In this document: positions 9,154 through 16,403 of the stretch, piece after piece | Layout of the letters: the number at the start of each line of letters is the position of its first letter | How positions within the stretch are numbered: position 1 is the stretch's first letter | Made by a program: the position numbers and the translations under genes | The notes under the pieces: generated by a model | The model's input: only the letters and a program-made list of their open reading frames with translations | The model's database searches: none | Told to the model about the DNA's origin: nothing | Origin: Candidatus Acetothermia bacterium | GTDB lineage: Bacteria > Bipolaricaulota > Bipolaricaulia > RBG-16-55-9 > JANLFV01 | DNA: 46,992 nucleotides | Direction of reading: 5' to 3' | NCBI GenBank assembly: GCA_024653345.1 | Contig: JANLFV010000012.1 | Location: 1-46,992, forward strand

Positions 9154-10217
9154 CACCGAGGATCGGACCAGACGACCCGCCGCTCGGCGCGCAGCTCAGC
9201 GGGCCCCTGGCCGACCGCTCCGTCGATGTAACTGACGCCGAGGTAGCGCTCATCGACATCGCCCCGGCTGAAGACCAGGGCATGGCCGTGGGAGCCGACA
9301 TACTCCCGGCTCACCGGCTGGCCGGGCCCGGACTGGTCCCAGGTAGGGTCGAATGGAACCCAGCCATACCCGGGGATGTAGGCCTCGGCCCAGCGATGAT
9401 TGTAGTAGTCAATGAAGGCCCCCCCTCGGCCTTGCTGGGGCAGGTAGATTGACCCGCCGCTGTAGCGTGCGGGGAGGCCCACAGCCCGGGCTAGGGCGAC
9501 GAAGACGAAGGTGAACTCGCTGCAGGAGCCGCTCCCTCTCCTCAAGACTATCGGCGCGTCGTCCCATTCCCCGTCAAGGTCATAGCTCAGGGTCCGCGCC
9601 ACGAAATCGTGGATCTTGAGGGCCATCAGGTAGGGGTTCCGCTCCTCACCCACCACCTGAGCGGCGGTCGAGAGGATCAGCGGGTCGCTCAGTCGGTAGT
9701 AAGGGCCGTCAGCAGTGTAGAGCTCGAGGATCTCCTGCGGGATCTCCGCCAGGCTCCCCACTTGTTGGGGATCGATGTTGTATTTGATCTGCCAGAACCA
9801 GCCGATGGCGGTGAACCCGATCGTCACCTTCTCGCCAGGGGACACGCGCGGGATGACGAACTCCGCGATCCGCTGGCCGTAGCGGTCCTCGAAGTAGCGG
9901 CTCGGCTCCTGCGACCAAGAGGACTGCGCGAGCTGCTGCTCGGGGAGCCAGGCCGGGACCCCAACATAAATATGGAGGTCAGTGACCGCGTTCGGGCCGA
10001 GATTCGTCCAGGTCGAGCGGAGCTCTACCTGCTTGAACTCGGGCCGAGCGAGCGTGTATTGGCCGCTCTCGACCGCGAGCGCGGTCGAGCCCGACGCCCC
10101 AACGGCGACCCGTTCACTGGAAGCTGGCGGGGACCAGGGCACTAGGCTGTGAAGGCCCACCCCTAGGCCGATGAACAGCAGAGCTAAGAGGAACAGGACT
10201 CTCTTCGATCTCATCAT
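9153..10217 (-). CDS. Exported transglutaminase-like (papain-fold) protein
   Basis: 354 residues with an N-terminal signal or anchor (about residues 4-24), a beta-rich middle region and a transglutaminase-core domain. The Cys-His-Asp triad is visible as C232 in GSGSCSEF, H274 in YYNHRWAEAY and D290 in VPFDPTWD. Bacterial members are extracytoplasmic and may act as proteases, cross-linkers or cell-wall amidases; the substrate is unknown. It starts one base after the gpsA stop and is coupled to the small membrane protein gene downstream, so gpsA and these two genes look like one operon. Confidence 0.88.
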   Translation of the reverse strand: MMRSKRVLFLLALLFIGLGVGLHSLVPWSPPASSERVAVGASGSTALAVESGQYTLARPEFKQVELRSTWTNLGPNAVTDLHIYVGVPAWLPEQQLAQSSWSQEPSRYFEDRYGQRIAEFVIPRVSPGEKVTIGFTAIGWFWQIKYNIDPQQVGSLAEIPQEILELYTADGPYYRLSDPLILSTAAQVVGEERNPYLMALKIHDFVARTLSYDLDGEWDDAPIVLRRGSGSCSEFTFVFVALARAVGLPARYSGGSIYLPQQGRGGAFIDYYNHRWAEAYIPGYGWVPFDPTWDQSGPGQPVSREYVGSHGHALVFSRGDVDERYLGVSYIDGAVGQGPAELRAERRVVWSDPR

Positions 10218-10218
10218 T

Positions 10219-11220
10219 TCAGAGGGTCTCCATCTTCGGCTCGCGGGTCATCAACTCCGTCAGCTTGTTCAAGGGCCTCGCCCCTTCATAGAGGATCGCG
10301 TAGACTGCCTCAGTGATCGGCATTTCCACTCCCAGCTTGCGGGCCAGCTGGCGCACCGCGTCCGTGGCATATACACCCTCGGCCACCATCTCCATCTCAT
10401 TCAAGATCTGCTGGAGGGACTCGCCCCGCCCGAGCCGGTAGCCGACGAGCCTGTTCCGGCTGTGCCTCGAGGTGCAGGTGGTGACGAGATCTCCCAGGCC
10501 GGAGAGGCCGAAGAGCGTCTCCTTCCGCGCCCCGAGGCGGATCGCGAGACGGACCATCTCCACCAGACCTCTCGCGATCAGCGCCCCCTTGGCATTATCC
10601 CCGTAGCCGAGGCCGTCGGAGATCCCAGCGGCAAGGGCGATGATGTTCTTCACCGTCCCGCCATACTCTACGCCCTTGAGATCGTCAGAGAGATAGACCC
10701 GAAACCGCTCGGTCATCAGGGCCTCTTGGAGCTTCCGGCCCAGCTCCAGGTCCTCGCCCGCGATCACCACCGTCGTGGGGAAGTCTCGCCCTACCTCCTC
10801 GGCATGGCAGGGCCCGGAGAGGGTGAAGATCGGCCTCGGGCCCAGCTCCTCGCGAAGGATCTCGGACATCGTCTTCCCGCTCCCCTGCTCGATCCCCTTG
10901 GCGAGGTTGATAAGGCAAAGAGGGCTGGTCCTCCTAGAGAAGATCGCCGCGAGCTGCCGGGCCAGCCCGCGCGTGGCAAAGCTCGGCACGGCCAGGAGAA
11001 AGGCCTCACCACGGCCGCTCGCCTGCGCAAGATCGCTGAGGATCTCGAGGCTCTCGGGAAGCTCGACCTCCGGGAGGTATTTCTTGTTCTCCCGCTCCGC
11101 AGAAAGCTGGCGGGCTAGCTCTGGGTCCCGGACCCAGAGGCTGGTCCGATGGCCCTTCCTCGCGAGAAGCCTGGCAATCGCTGTCCCCCACCCACCCCCG
11201 CCAAGCACCACGAAGTCCAT
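10219..11220 (-). CDS. gpsA: NAD(P)-dependent glycerol-3-phosphate dehydrogenase
   Basis: 333 residues, normal GpsA length. It makes sn-glycerol-3-phosphate from dihydroxyacetone phosphate for membrane lipid synthesis. The Rossmann motif GGGGWGTAIA is at the very N-terminus, LINLAKGIE sits in the middle, and the KNIIALAAGISDGLGYGDNA block carries the catalytic Lys. The promoter box lies directly upstream and leaves almost no leader, although GAGGG lies just before the ATG. Bacterial-type ester lipids are implied (family knowledge). Confidence 0.95.
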   Translation of the reverse strand: MDFVVLGGGGWGTAIARLLARKGHRTSLWVRDPELARQLSAERENKKYLPEVELPESLEILSDLAQASGRGEAFLLAVPSFATRGLARQLAAIFSRRTSPLCLINLAKGIEQGSGKTMSEILREELGPRPIFTLSGPCHAEEVGRDFPTTVVIAGEDLELGRKLQEALMTERFRVYLSDDLKGVEYGGTVKNIIALAAGISDGLGYGDNAKGALIARGLVEMVRLAIRLGARKETLFGLSGLGDLVTTCTSRHSRNRLVGYRLGRGESLQQILNEMEMVAEGVYATDAVRQLARKLGVEMPITEAVYAILYEGARPLNKLTELMTREPKMETL

Positions 11221-11229
11221 GGCCCTCAG

Positions 11230-11258
11230 AGGATAGCCGCCTGAAAGGCTGATCGCAA
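11230..11258 (-). promoter_or_regulatory. Probable gpsA promoter
   Basis: Read on the minus strand: TTGCGA (11258-11253), a 17-nt spacer and TATCCT (11235-11230). Both boxes match 4 of 6 consensus bases. The predicted start is about 2-3 nt before the gpsA ATG, so the transcript would be close to leaderless. Confidence 0.5.
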
Positions 11259-11370
11259 GAGGAAATATTGCGGCAATCTGATGGCTTGATTTCCTAGCGC
11301 CCCTCTAATCTCCTGATCGCTTCCAAGGGAGGATAGCCTAGAGCCCGACACGCCGCGGCGGCGCGGGTTC

Positions 11371-12018
11371 TCACCGCGAATCCAGCCCGAGGGCAGCGAT
11401 GAACTCGCCGATCCCCCGGCCGTGCTTGGCGTCAGTGAGGATGATCGTCCCGTTGGGGTTGAGCCGATTGTAGTCCGCGACGATCCTCTCCGGCTCGACT
11501 TCCACGAGCTCGGCGAGGTCAAGCTTGTTCAGGACGACCAGATCGGTCTGAGCGAAGATCTTCGGGTGCTTGCGGACCATGTCGTCACCCTCGGTCACCG
11601 AGATCACCACGATGTTCCGCTCGACCCCCAGGGGGAAGTCGGCGGGGCAGACGAGGTTCCCCACATTCTCGATGAACAGGACATCGATCTCCCCGAGCGG
11701 CAACTCCTCCAGGGCGTGCTGGACGAGGTGGGCGTCGAGATGGCATTCGGTCTCGGTGTTCAAGTTGACAGCGGGGATTCCCAGCTTGCGGAACCGCTCG
11801 TAGTCGTCGGACCCGGCCACATCCCCGGCGATCGCGCCGATCCTAATCCGCTCCCTCAGCCGCTCGATGACCCGCTCGATGAGCAGCGTCTTGCCCGAGC
11901 CGATCGCCCCCATGACATTGAAGGCCCGGACGCCGAATCGGGCCAGCTCGGCCCGGACCTCACCCGCTAGCCGCTCCTGGGCTGCCAGGACATCGCCGGT
12001 CAGCTCGATCTCGTGCAT
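11371..12018 (-). CDS. hypB: Nickel-hydrogenase maturation GTPase HypB
   Basis: 215 residues from ATG 12018. HypB is a GTPase that helps insert nickel into [NiFe]-hydrogenases. The P-loop GAIGSGKT is at residues 37-44. The metal site C92-H93 (in ECHLDAH) and C124 (in GNLVCPADF) match the Cys-His...Cys site known in the family, and NKLDL is the guanine-specificity motif. The Cys-rich N-terminal extension found in some HypB is absent. The frame stays open upstream to 12150, but that part does not look like protein of the family. No hypA or hydrogenase gene is in the window, so its partner is elsewhere or the target is another nickel enzyme. Confidence 0.92.
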   Translation of the reverse strand: MHEIELTGDVLAAQERLAGEVRAELARFGVRAFNVMGAIGSGKTLLIERVIERLRERIRIGAIAGDVAGSDDYERFRKLGIPAVNLNTETECHLDAHLVQHALEELPLGEIDVLFIENVGNLVCPADFPLGVERNIVVISVTEGDDMVRKHPKIFAQTDLVVLNKLDLAELVEVEPERIVADYNRLNPNGTIILTDAKHGRGIGEFIAALGLDSR

Positions 12019-12103
12019 CTCTTTTGAGTCTATCGCCCAGGCCATGGCGCGCGCATGACCTCCGTCAGCGTGGAGACAGATCTGGATCAAGGCCCCCAAC
12101 GAC

Positions 12104-12149
12104 TTGCCTTCGGTCGGGGGAAGGAGATATTCATTGGAGCCGGGCTCCA
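12104..12149 (+). promoter_or_regulatory. Weak promoter and palindrome ahead of ilvE
   Basis: TTGCCT (12104-12109), an 18-nt spacer and TATTCA (12128-12133) form a weak promoter. It is followed at once by a perfect 7-bp inverted repeat with a single centre base, TGGAGCC-G-GGCTCCA (12135-12149), placed where a repressor would cover the start site. The functional claim is inference; the repeat is directly visible. Confidence 0.3.
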
Positions 12150-12221
12150 TCGCCCCGCCCTGCAGATGAGCGGCGGTTTTGCTAAGCTTGGGGCCGGAAG
12201 CAGATGACTAAGGAGGTCACA

Positions 12222-13181
12222 GTGAAGCCTTCCGAGATCAACAGGTATGCCTTCTTCCGGGGGAAGATCGTCCCGATCTCCGAGGCGAAGGTCAGCATCA
12301 TGACCTCGGCCCTGAACTACGGGACCGGGGTCTTCGAGGGGATCCGGGCCTACTGGAACGAGGAGGAGGAGCAGCTCTACATCTTCCGGCTCCGCGAGCA
12401 CTTCGAGCGGTTCCTGCGGAATTGCCGGCTCCTCCTCATCGACCTGCCCTACACCGTTGAGCAGCTCTGCGCTCTGGCGGTCGAGCTGTTGCAACGCGAG
12501 GGGTTCCGGAGGGATGTCTACATCCGCCCCCTGGCCTACAAGTCGAGCGAGGTGATCGGGGTCCGGCTCCACGATCTAGAGAGCGGGTGCGCGATCTTCG
12601 CCGTCCCCTTCGGGGAATACATCGACCGGCCCGGCGGGGCGAGGGTGATGGTCTCCTCCTGGCGGAGGCTGAGCGATAATGCCATCCCCCCGAGGAACAA
12701 GATCACGGGAGCCTATGTCAACTCCGCCCTGGCGAAGAGCGAAGCCCACCTCAACGGCTTCGATGACGCCCTGATGCTCACCGAGGACGGCCACCTCTCG
12801 GAGGGGAGCGCAGCCAACCTCTTCCTAGTCCGCGACGGCCGCCTCATCACCTCGCCGGTGAGCGATGAGATCCTCGAGGGGATCACGCGCGCCACGGTCC
12901 TCCAGTTCGCGCAGGACCTGGGGATCGAGGCCCTCGAGCGCCGGATCGACCGCTCCGAGATCTATGTGGCTGATGAGGCCTTCCTCTGCGGCACAGCCGT
13001 GGGGATCGTCCCGCTCATCGAGGTCGACCGCCGCCCGATCGGGACCGGCACGCCGGGGCGGATCTCGACCGAGCTGCGTAGCCTCTACCAGGCGACCGTC
13101 CGGGGAATGGAGCCCCGCTACCGCCGCTGGTGCACCCCAGTCTACTGGGCGAGAGTGCTCGCCGGCGCCGAGGATCGCTAG
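12222..13181 (+). CDS. ilvE: Branched-chain amino acid aminotransferase (class IV PLP)
   Basis: 319 residues from the GTG at 12222, which has an ideal AAGGAGGT ribosome site 5-6 nt upstream; ATG 12204 is an in-frame alternative without one. It interconverts Leu, Ile and Val with their 2-oxo acids. Fold-type IV marks: ALNYGTGVFEGIRAY near the N-terminus, the PLP Lys in RNKITGAYVNS (K160), and EGSAANLFLVRDG plus GITRATVL blocks. Its TAG stop overlaps the TAG of the convergent small gene in a shared CTAG (13178-13181). Confidence 0.93.
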   Translation: MKPSEINRYAFFRGKIVPISEAKVSIMTSALNYGTGVFEGIRAYWNEEEEQLYIFRLREHFERFLRNCRLLLIDLPYTVEQLCALAVELLQREGFRRDVYIRPLAYKSSEVIGVRLHDLESGCAIFAVPFGEYIDRPGGARVMVSSWRRLSDNAIPPRNKITGAYVNSALAKSEAHLNGFDDALMLTEDGHLSEGSAANLFLVRDGRLITSPVSDEILEGITRATVLQFAQDLGIEALERRIDRSEIYVADEAFLCGTAVGIVPLIEVDRRPIGTGTPGRISTELRSLYQATVRGMEPRYRRWCTPVYWARVLAGAEDR

Positions 13182-13469
13182 GGCTCTTCTTCCATCCGCC
13201 TCAAACGGGTCAGGCCCTCAGCATAGCGCTTGCCCCCTTCCGCCCTCGCGGTGAGCCGCTCGCCGCCCCAGAATAAGGGCTGCCATGGAAACAGATGGGC
13301 TCGAGCGACTCGCGGCCCCCTCCCGTGCAGGCGAAGCGCCCCGAGCTCCAGCTCAGTCTCTCCCCCAGCTCCAGGGGCCGCCCTTCCCCAAGCCCCAGAA
13401 GAGGGCGGCCAGGCCGATGAAGAAGATCGCCAGCCCCACCGGCGAACCCCAGCCTGGGATCGTCTCCAT
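13178..13469 (-). pseudogene. Small one-helix membrane protein gene with a probable single-base frameshift
   Basis: An ATG at 13469 with a good ribosome site (GGAGGTGACGCGGG) opens a 38-residue frame that ends in TGA at 13355-13353. Its hydrophobic helix (GLAIFFIGLAALFWGLGKGG) is protein-like. The +1 frame directly downstream stays open to TAG at 13180-13178 and reads like a continuing soluble tail (LFPWQPLFWGGERL, then a charged Arg/Glu end), but it has no start codon of its own. Removing one G from the GGGGG run (C-run 13362-13366 on the plus strand) would join both into a 96-residue protein. This may be a real frameshift, a programmed one, or an assembly error. No family recognised. Confidence 0.5.
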
Positions 13470-13530
13470 CCCGCGTCACCTCCTCTCTGTCGGCGATCGA
13501 CTCGGGATGAGACTACGCAGGCCATGAGCT

Positions 13531-14088
13531 TCAGGCCAAGTGCTCGATCAGGATCTTCACCCCGATCCCGATGAGCATCAGGCCCCCCAGGACCTCGATC
13601 CTCCGCCCGAGAAGCCGGCCGAGCCTGCTCCCGAGCATCACGCCGAGGAAGGACAACCCGAAGGTGACGAGGCCGATGACGATGATCGGCTTGGCGATGA
13701 GGATCTGCAGGAATGCAAAGCTGATCCCCACGGCCAGCGCATCGATGCTCGTGGCGACGGACAGCAGGAGAAGAAGCTGGAGGTTCATCGGGCGGGCTAG
13801 CTCTTGTCTGCTTCCTCGCCTCAGGGCCTGGTAGATCATCCGGCACCCGATGAGGCTTAGGAGCGCGAAGGCAAGCCAATGGTCGAGATCGGTTATCAGG
13901 TCGCGCAGGCCCAGCCCGGCCGACCAGCCGATCAGTGGCATCACCGCCTGGAAGGAGCCGAAGGAGAGCGCCATCCTCAGGGCAGCCCGGACTCGCTCGG
14001 TCCTCATCGCCATTCCGCTCGACACCGACACGGCGAAGGCATCCATGGCCAGCCCGACCGCCACGACCATTATGGCAACTGTGTCCAT
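13531..14088 (-). CDS. mntP: Manganese efflux pump MntP family protein
   Basis: 185 residues from ATG 14088 (GAGGTG 7 nt upstream). Six predicted membrane helices in two repeats, each with the family's acidic membrane motif: VGLAMDAFAVSVSSGM near the N-terminus and SVATSIDALAVGISFAF in the second half. MntP exports Mn(II) and protects cells from manganese excess. The frame is open further upstream, but that part is the leader, which has its own promoter. I looked for the yybP-ykoY manganese riboswitch often found before mntP and did not recognise its core. Confidence 0.9.
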   Translation of the reverse strand: MDTVAIMVVAVGLAMDAFAVSVSSGMAMRTERVRAALRMALSFGSFQAVMPLIGWSAGLGLRDLITDLDHWLAFALLSLIGCRMIYQALRRGSRQELARPMNLQLLLLLSVATSIDALAVGISFAFLQILIAKPIIVIGLVTFGLSFLGVMLGSRLGRLLGRRIEVLGGLMLIGIGVKILIEHLA

Positions 14089-14156
14089 GCTAGCGCACCT
14101 CATCCGGGAGCGGGGGGCCAGCTTTGCCTGGAGAGATTCGATCCGCGCGTAGGCGC

Positions 14157-14198
14157 TCCATCCGGATGGATTATGCTCTATTGGTGCCAGGAGATCAA
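14157..14198 (-). promoter_or_regulatory. mntP promoter with a 14-bp palindromic operator candidate
   Basis: On the minus strand: TTGATC (14198-14193), a 17-nt spacer, CATAAT (14175-14170). The perfect palindrome TCCATCCGGATGGA (14157-14170) begins at the last base of the -10 box and covers the start site, the classic position for a repressor. A metal-responsive regulator such as a DtxR/MntR-type protein is a reasonable guess only. Confidence 0.55.
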
Positions 14199-14270
14199 GC
14201 CCTTGGAAGGGTTGGGTTGCTCGGCATCTGCGCATTGCTCCGGGGGGATCAGGCGCTCAGCCGGTCGAGC

Positions 14271-14313
14271 TTGACGCGCCGGGCTCTTAATGCTATAATG
14301 CGCCATGACGCAT
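14271..14313 (+). promoter_or_regulatory. Promoter and operator of the ars/redox island
   Basis: TTGACG (14271-14276), a 17-nt spacer and a perfect TATAAT (14294-14299). The inverted repeat ATGCG-6 nt-CGCAT (14298-14313) overlaps the -10 box and start site, matching the usual placement of ArsR-family operators, so autoregulation by the ArsR protein encoded next is likely. Confidence 0.75.
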
Positions 14314-14330
14314 GATCGCAGGAGGTGGAG

Positions 14331-14654
14331 ATGGACGGGCGCTACGAGCGGGAAGCGGAGTTCTTCATGGCTTTGGGCCATCCGGTCCGCCTGCAGATCC
14401 TGGAATTCCTCGCGAGCGGCTCGCGCTGCGCCTGCGAGCTCGAGCCGGAGCTTCCGTTGGATCAGTCAACGATTTCAAGGCATTTGCTGACCTTGAAGCG
14501 GGCCGGAATACTGGGGGCGACAAAGGACGGGGTCCGAGTGATCTACAAGCTGACGGACCCGCGGATTCTGAAGGTTATTCGGATAGTCTCCGAGTTGATA
14601 ATCGACTCGACGAGGGAGCGACTCGCGGCCTTGGAGGCCGGAAGGAGGTCCTGA
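14331..14654 (+). CDS. arsR: ArsR/SmtB family metal(loid)-responsive repressor
   Basis: 107 residues with a winged-helix domain. The recognition helix region reads DQSTISRHLLTLKRAGIL, and a Cys-Ala-Cys pair (C33, C35) lies at the helix position where classical ArsR proteins bind As(III)/Sb(III) through CxC. It should sit on its own promoter and come off when the metalloid binds. ATG 14331 has AGGAGG five bases upstream. The stop is followed after one base by the TTG start of the permease, so the repressor leads the whole island. Confidence 0.9.
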   Translation: MDGRYEREAEFFMALGHPVRLQILEFLASGSRCACELEPELPLDQSTISRHLLTLKRAGILGATKDGVRVIYKLTDPRILKVIRIVSELIIDSTRERLAALEAGRRS

Positions 14655-14655
14655 G

Positions 14656-15717
14656 TTGCACATCTTGCTGGACATCTGGAATTACGGCTGGGGCGCGCTG
14701 GTCGAGTATCTCTCGGCCCATGTCTTGACCTGCCTCGTCCCGGCCTTCTTCATCGCCGGGGCGATCGGGGTCTTCGTCGCCCAGGGGGCGATCCTCCGCT
14801 ATTTCGGCGCCCAGACGAAGAGGTGGCTCTCCTACAGCGTGGCCTCGGTCTCGGGGGCGATCCTCGCCGTCTGCTCCTGCACGATCTTGCCGCTCTTCGC
14901 CGGGATCTACAAGCGGGGCGCGGGGCTCGGCCCGGCGGTCGCCTTCCTCTTCTCCGGCCCGGCGATAAATATCTTGGCGATCGTCTACTCCGCTAGATTG
15001 TTGGGCTACGACATCGGCCTGGCCCGGGCAATCGGCGCGGTGGTCTTCGCCATCGTCATCGGCCTCCTCATGGCCACGCTCTTCCGACGGGAGGACCGGG
15101 CGCGGCAGGCAGATGAGCGGGCCTTCGCCATGGCCGTGGCTAATCCCGCCAACCCCGGCAATCCCAAGGAGAAGAAGGGCTGGCAACTATTGGTCTACTT
15201 CGCCATCCTGGTCGGCATCCTCGTCTGCGGCGCCGGGAAGATGTGGGTCCCCACGGGGATCCTTCTCGCCTTGCTCGGGCTCGTCCTCTACCGCTGGTTT
15301 AGTGTGGCTGAGTTGAAGGAGTGGCTTCTGTCCACCTGGGCGTTCGTCAAGCTGATCACGCCGTGGTTGCTGGGCGGGGTCTTCATCGCCGGGATCATTC
15401 GCGGCTACGTCCCCCAAGGCGTCATCACCGGCGTGGTGGGGAAGAACTCCCTTCTAGCAAACCTCGTCTCCTCGCTCTTCGGGGCCTTCTTCTACTTCGC
15501 CACGCTCACCGAGGTCCCGATCGTCAAATCCTTTATGGAGCTGGGGATGGCTAAGGGCCCAGTCTTGGCCCTGCTCTTGGCCGGACCGGCCCTGAGCCTG
15601 CCGAGCATGCTCGTGATCCGGGGCATCTTGGGAACGAGGAAGACAATCACTTACGTCACACTGGTGGTAATCATGGCCACGCTGGTCGGGCTGCTCTTTG
15701 GCAAATTGGCAAGCTGA
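14656..15717 (+). CDS. arsP: ArsP-type permease (DUF318 family)
   Basis: 353 residues, about eight membrane helices, starting at TTG 14656 with GGAGG seven bases upstream. A membrane CSCTILPLFAGIYKRGAG stretch and the repeated-looking FSGPAINILAI and LAGPALSLPSML segments are typical of the permease family that includes ArsP, an exporter of trivalent organoarsenicals. Members also occur beside thioredoxin-like proteins, as here. Location directly after arsR supports metalloid export. The exact substrate (methylarsenite, arsenite, other soft metal) is not determined by the sequence. Confidence 0.85.
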   Translation: MHILLDIWNYGWGALVEYLSAHVLTCLVPAFFIAGAIGVFVAQGAILRYFGAQTKRWLSYSVASVSGAILAVCSCTILPLFAGIYKRGAGLGPAVAFLFSGPAINILAIVYSARLLGYDIGLARAIGAVVFAIVIGLLMATLFRREDRARQADERAFAMAVANPANPGNPKEKKGWQLLVYFAILVGILVCGAGKMWVPTGILLALLGLVLYRWFSVAELKEWLLSTWAFVKLITPWLLGGVFIAGIIRGYVPQGVITGVVGKNSLLANLVSSLFGAFFYFATLTEVPIVKSFMELGMAKGPVLALLLAGPALSLPSMLVIRGILGTRKTITYVTLVVIMATLVGLLFGKLAS

Positions 15718-15736
15718 CTCGAGAGGAGGTTTATCC

Positions 15737-15970
15737 ATGAAGATCGAGGTCTTAGGGACTGGCTGTCCCAAGTGCGAGCGGACTCTTACTAACGCGAAGC
15801 AGGCCGTCGCCGAGCTGGGACTGAACGCCGAGGTAGTCAAAGTCTATGACCTAGGGGAGATCACAGCGCGGGGCGTCTTGCTGACCCCGGCCCTGGCGAT
15901 CGACGGCCAGGTGAAGGTGAGCGGCCACATCCCCTCGGTCGAGGAGATCAAGCGGCTACTGCAGGGGTAG
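15737..15970 (+). CDS. Small thioredoxin-like redox-active disulfide protein
   Basis: 77 residues with the active-site motif CPKC (C10, C13) at the end of the first strand and a TPALAIDGQVKVSG segment including the cis-proline, typical of the short 'redox-active disulfide protein 2' family. Members are often encoded beside DUF318/ArsP permeases. It may reduce arsenate reductase or keep the permease cysteines reduced (inference). Clear ribosome site GAGGAGGT, ATG 15737. Confidence 0.9.
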   Translation: MKIEVLGTGCPKCERTLTNAKQAVAELGLNAEVVKVYDLGEITARGVLLTPALAIDGQVKVSGHIPSVEEIKRLLQG

Positions 15971-16043
15971 GGAATAGTGTGGGGCGCTTGACAGGTATCA
16001 TCCATTCTACCCCTGGCCTCCACCCATCTCCCCCCCCTGCCGG

Positions 16044-16083
16044 GGCCTCCCGACGGCTTCGCTCCTGAGGCCGCCGGGAGGCC
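16044..16083 (+). promoter_or_regulatory. Long hairpin in the leader of the ferredoxin gene
   Basis: GGCCTCCCGACGGC (16044-16057) pairs with GCCGCCGGGAGGCC (16070-16083): 14 positions with one A-C mismatch and a 12-nt loop. It lies 20 nt before the ATG at 16104. There is no U-run behind it, so a processing or stability element or an attenuator is as likely as a terminator. A TTGACA is seen at 15988, but no convincing -10 box follows. Confidence 0.5.
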
Positions 16084-16103
16084 TCGAAAGGAAAGGAGGA
16101 GCG

Positions 16104-16403
16104 ATGCCTTGGCTGATCGGCTATCCTCGAGAGAGGATCGATTGGCACCCGCGGATCAATTATGAGAAGTGCACGGCCTGCGGGGTCTGCCTGAGCTGCG
16201 GGAATAAGGTCTTCCGCTGGAGGGACGGCCGGCCGGAGGTGGCCGAGCCCCTCCGTTGCGTCATCGGCTGCACCACCTGCGCTAACCTCTGCCCGGAGTG
16301 GGCCATCTCCTTCCCCGAGATCGCCGAGGTCCGCCGGATCTACAAGGAGAACGACATCTGGAGTAAGATAAGCCGGGCGATGAGAGAGGAAGGGATGGTT
16401 TAG
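16104..16403 (+). CDS. Two-cluster ferredoxin of the metal(loid) island
   Basis: 99 residues with two Cys sets: C23, C26, C29, C32 and C52, C56, C59, C63. The first set lacks one residue compared with the usual CX2CX2CX3C spacing. The same module, including the PW...PRE.I.WHP lead-in, the GCTTCAN segment and the AISFP end, forms the N-terminus of the ferredoxin-FNR fusion at 20545, so the two are paralogues. It probably carries electrons for the Fe-S protein encoded next to it. AGGAGG lies about four bases before the ATG. Confidence 0.88.
   Translation: MPWLIGYPRERIDWHPRINYEKCTACGVCLSCGNKVFRWRDGRPEVAEPLRCVIGCTTCANLCPEWAISFPEIAEVRRIYKENDIWSKISRAMREEGMV

Noticed and set aside
10171..11118. A 315-codon open frame on the plus strand
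   Set aside because: It is the shadow of gpsA. The translation has no family features, and gpsA has its Rossmann motif and a promoter.
12019..12150. N-terminal extension of hypB upstream of 12018
   Set aside because: The added residues do not resemble HypB or HypA and overlap the ilvE promoter region. ATG 12018 matches the family N-terminus.
14089..14163. yybP-ykoY manganese riboswitch in the mntP leader
   Set aside because: The expected conserved core, with its purine-rich GGGGAGUA-like element, was not found. A covariance-model search could still change this.
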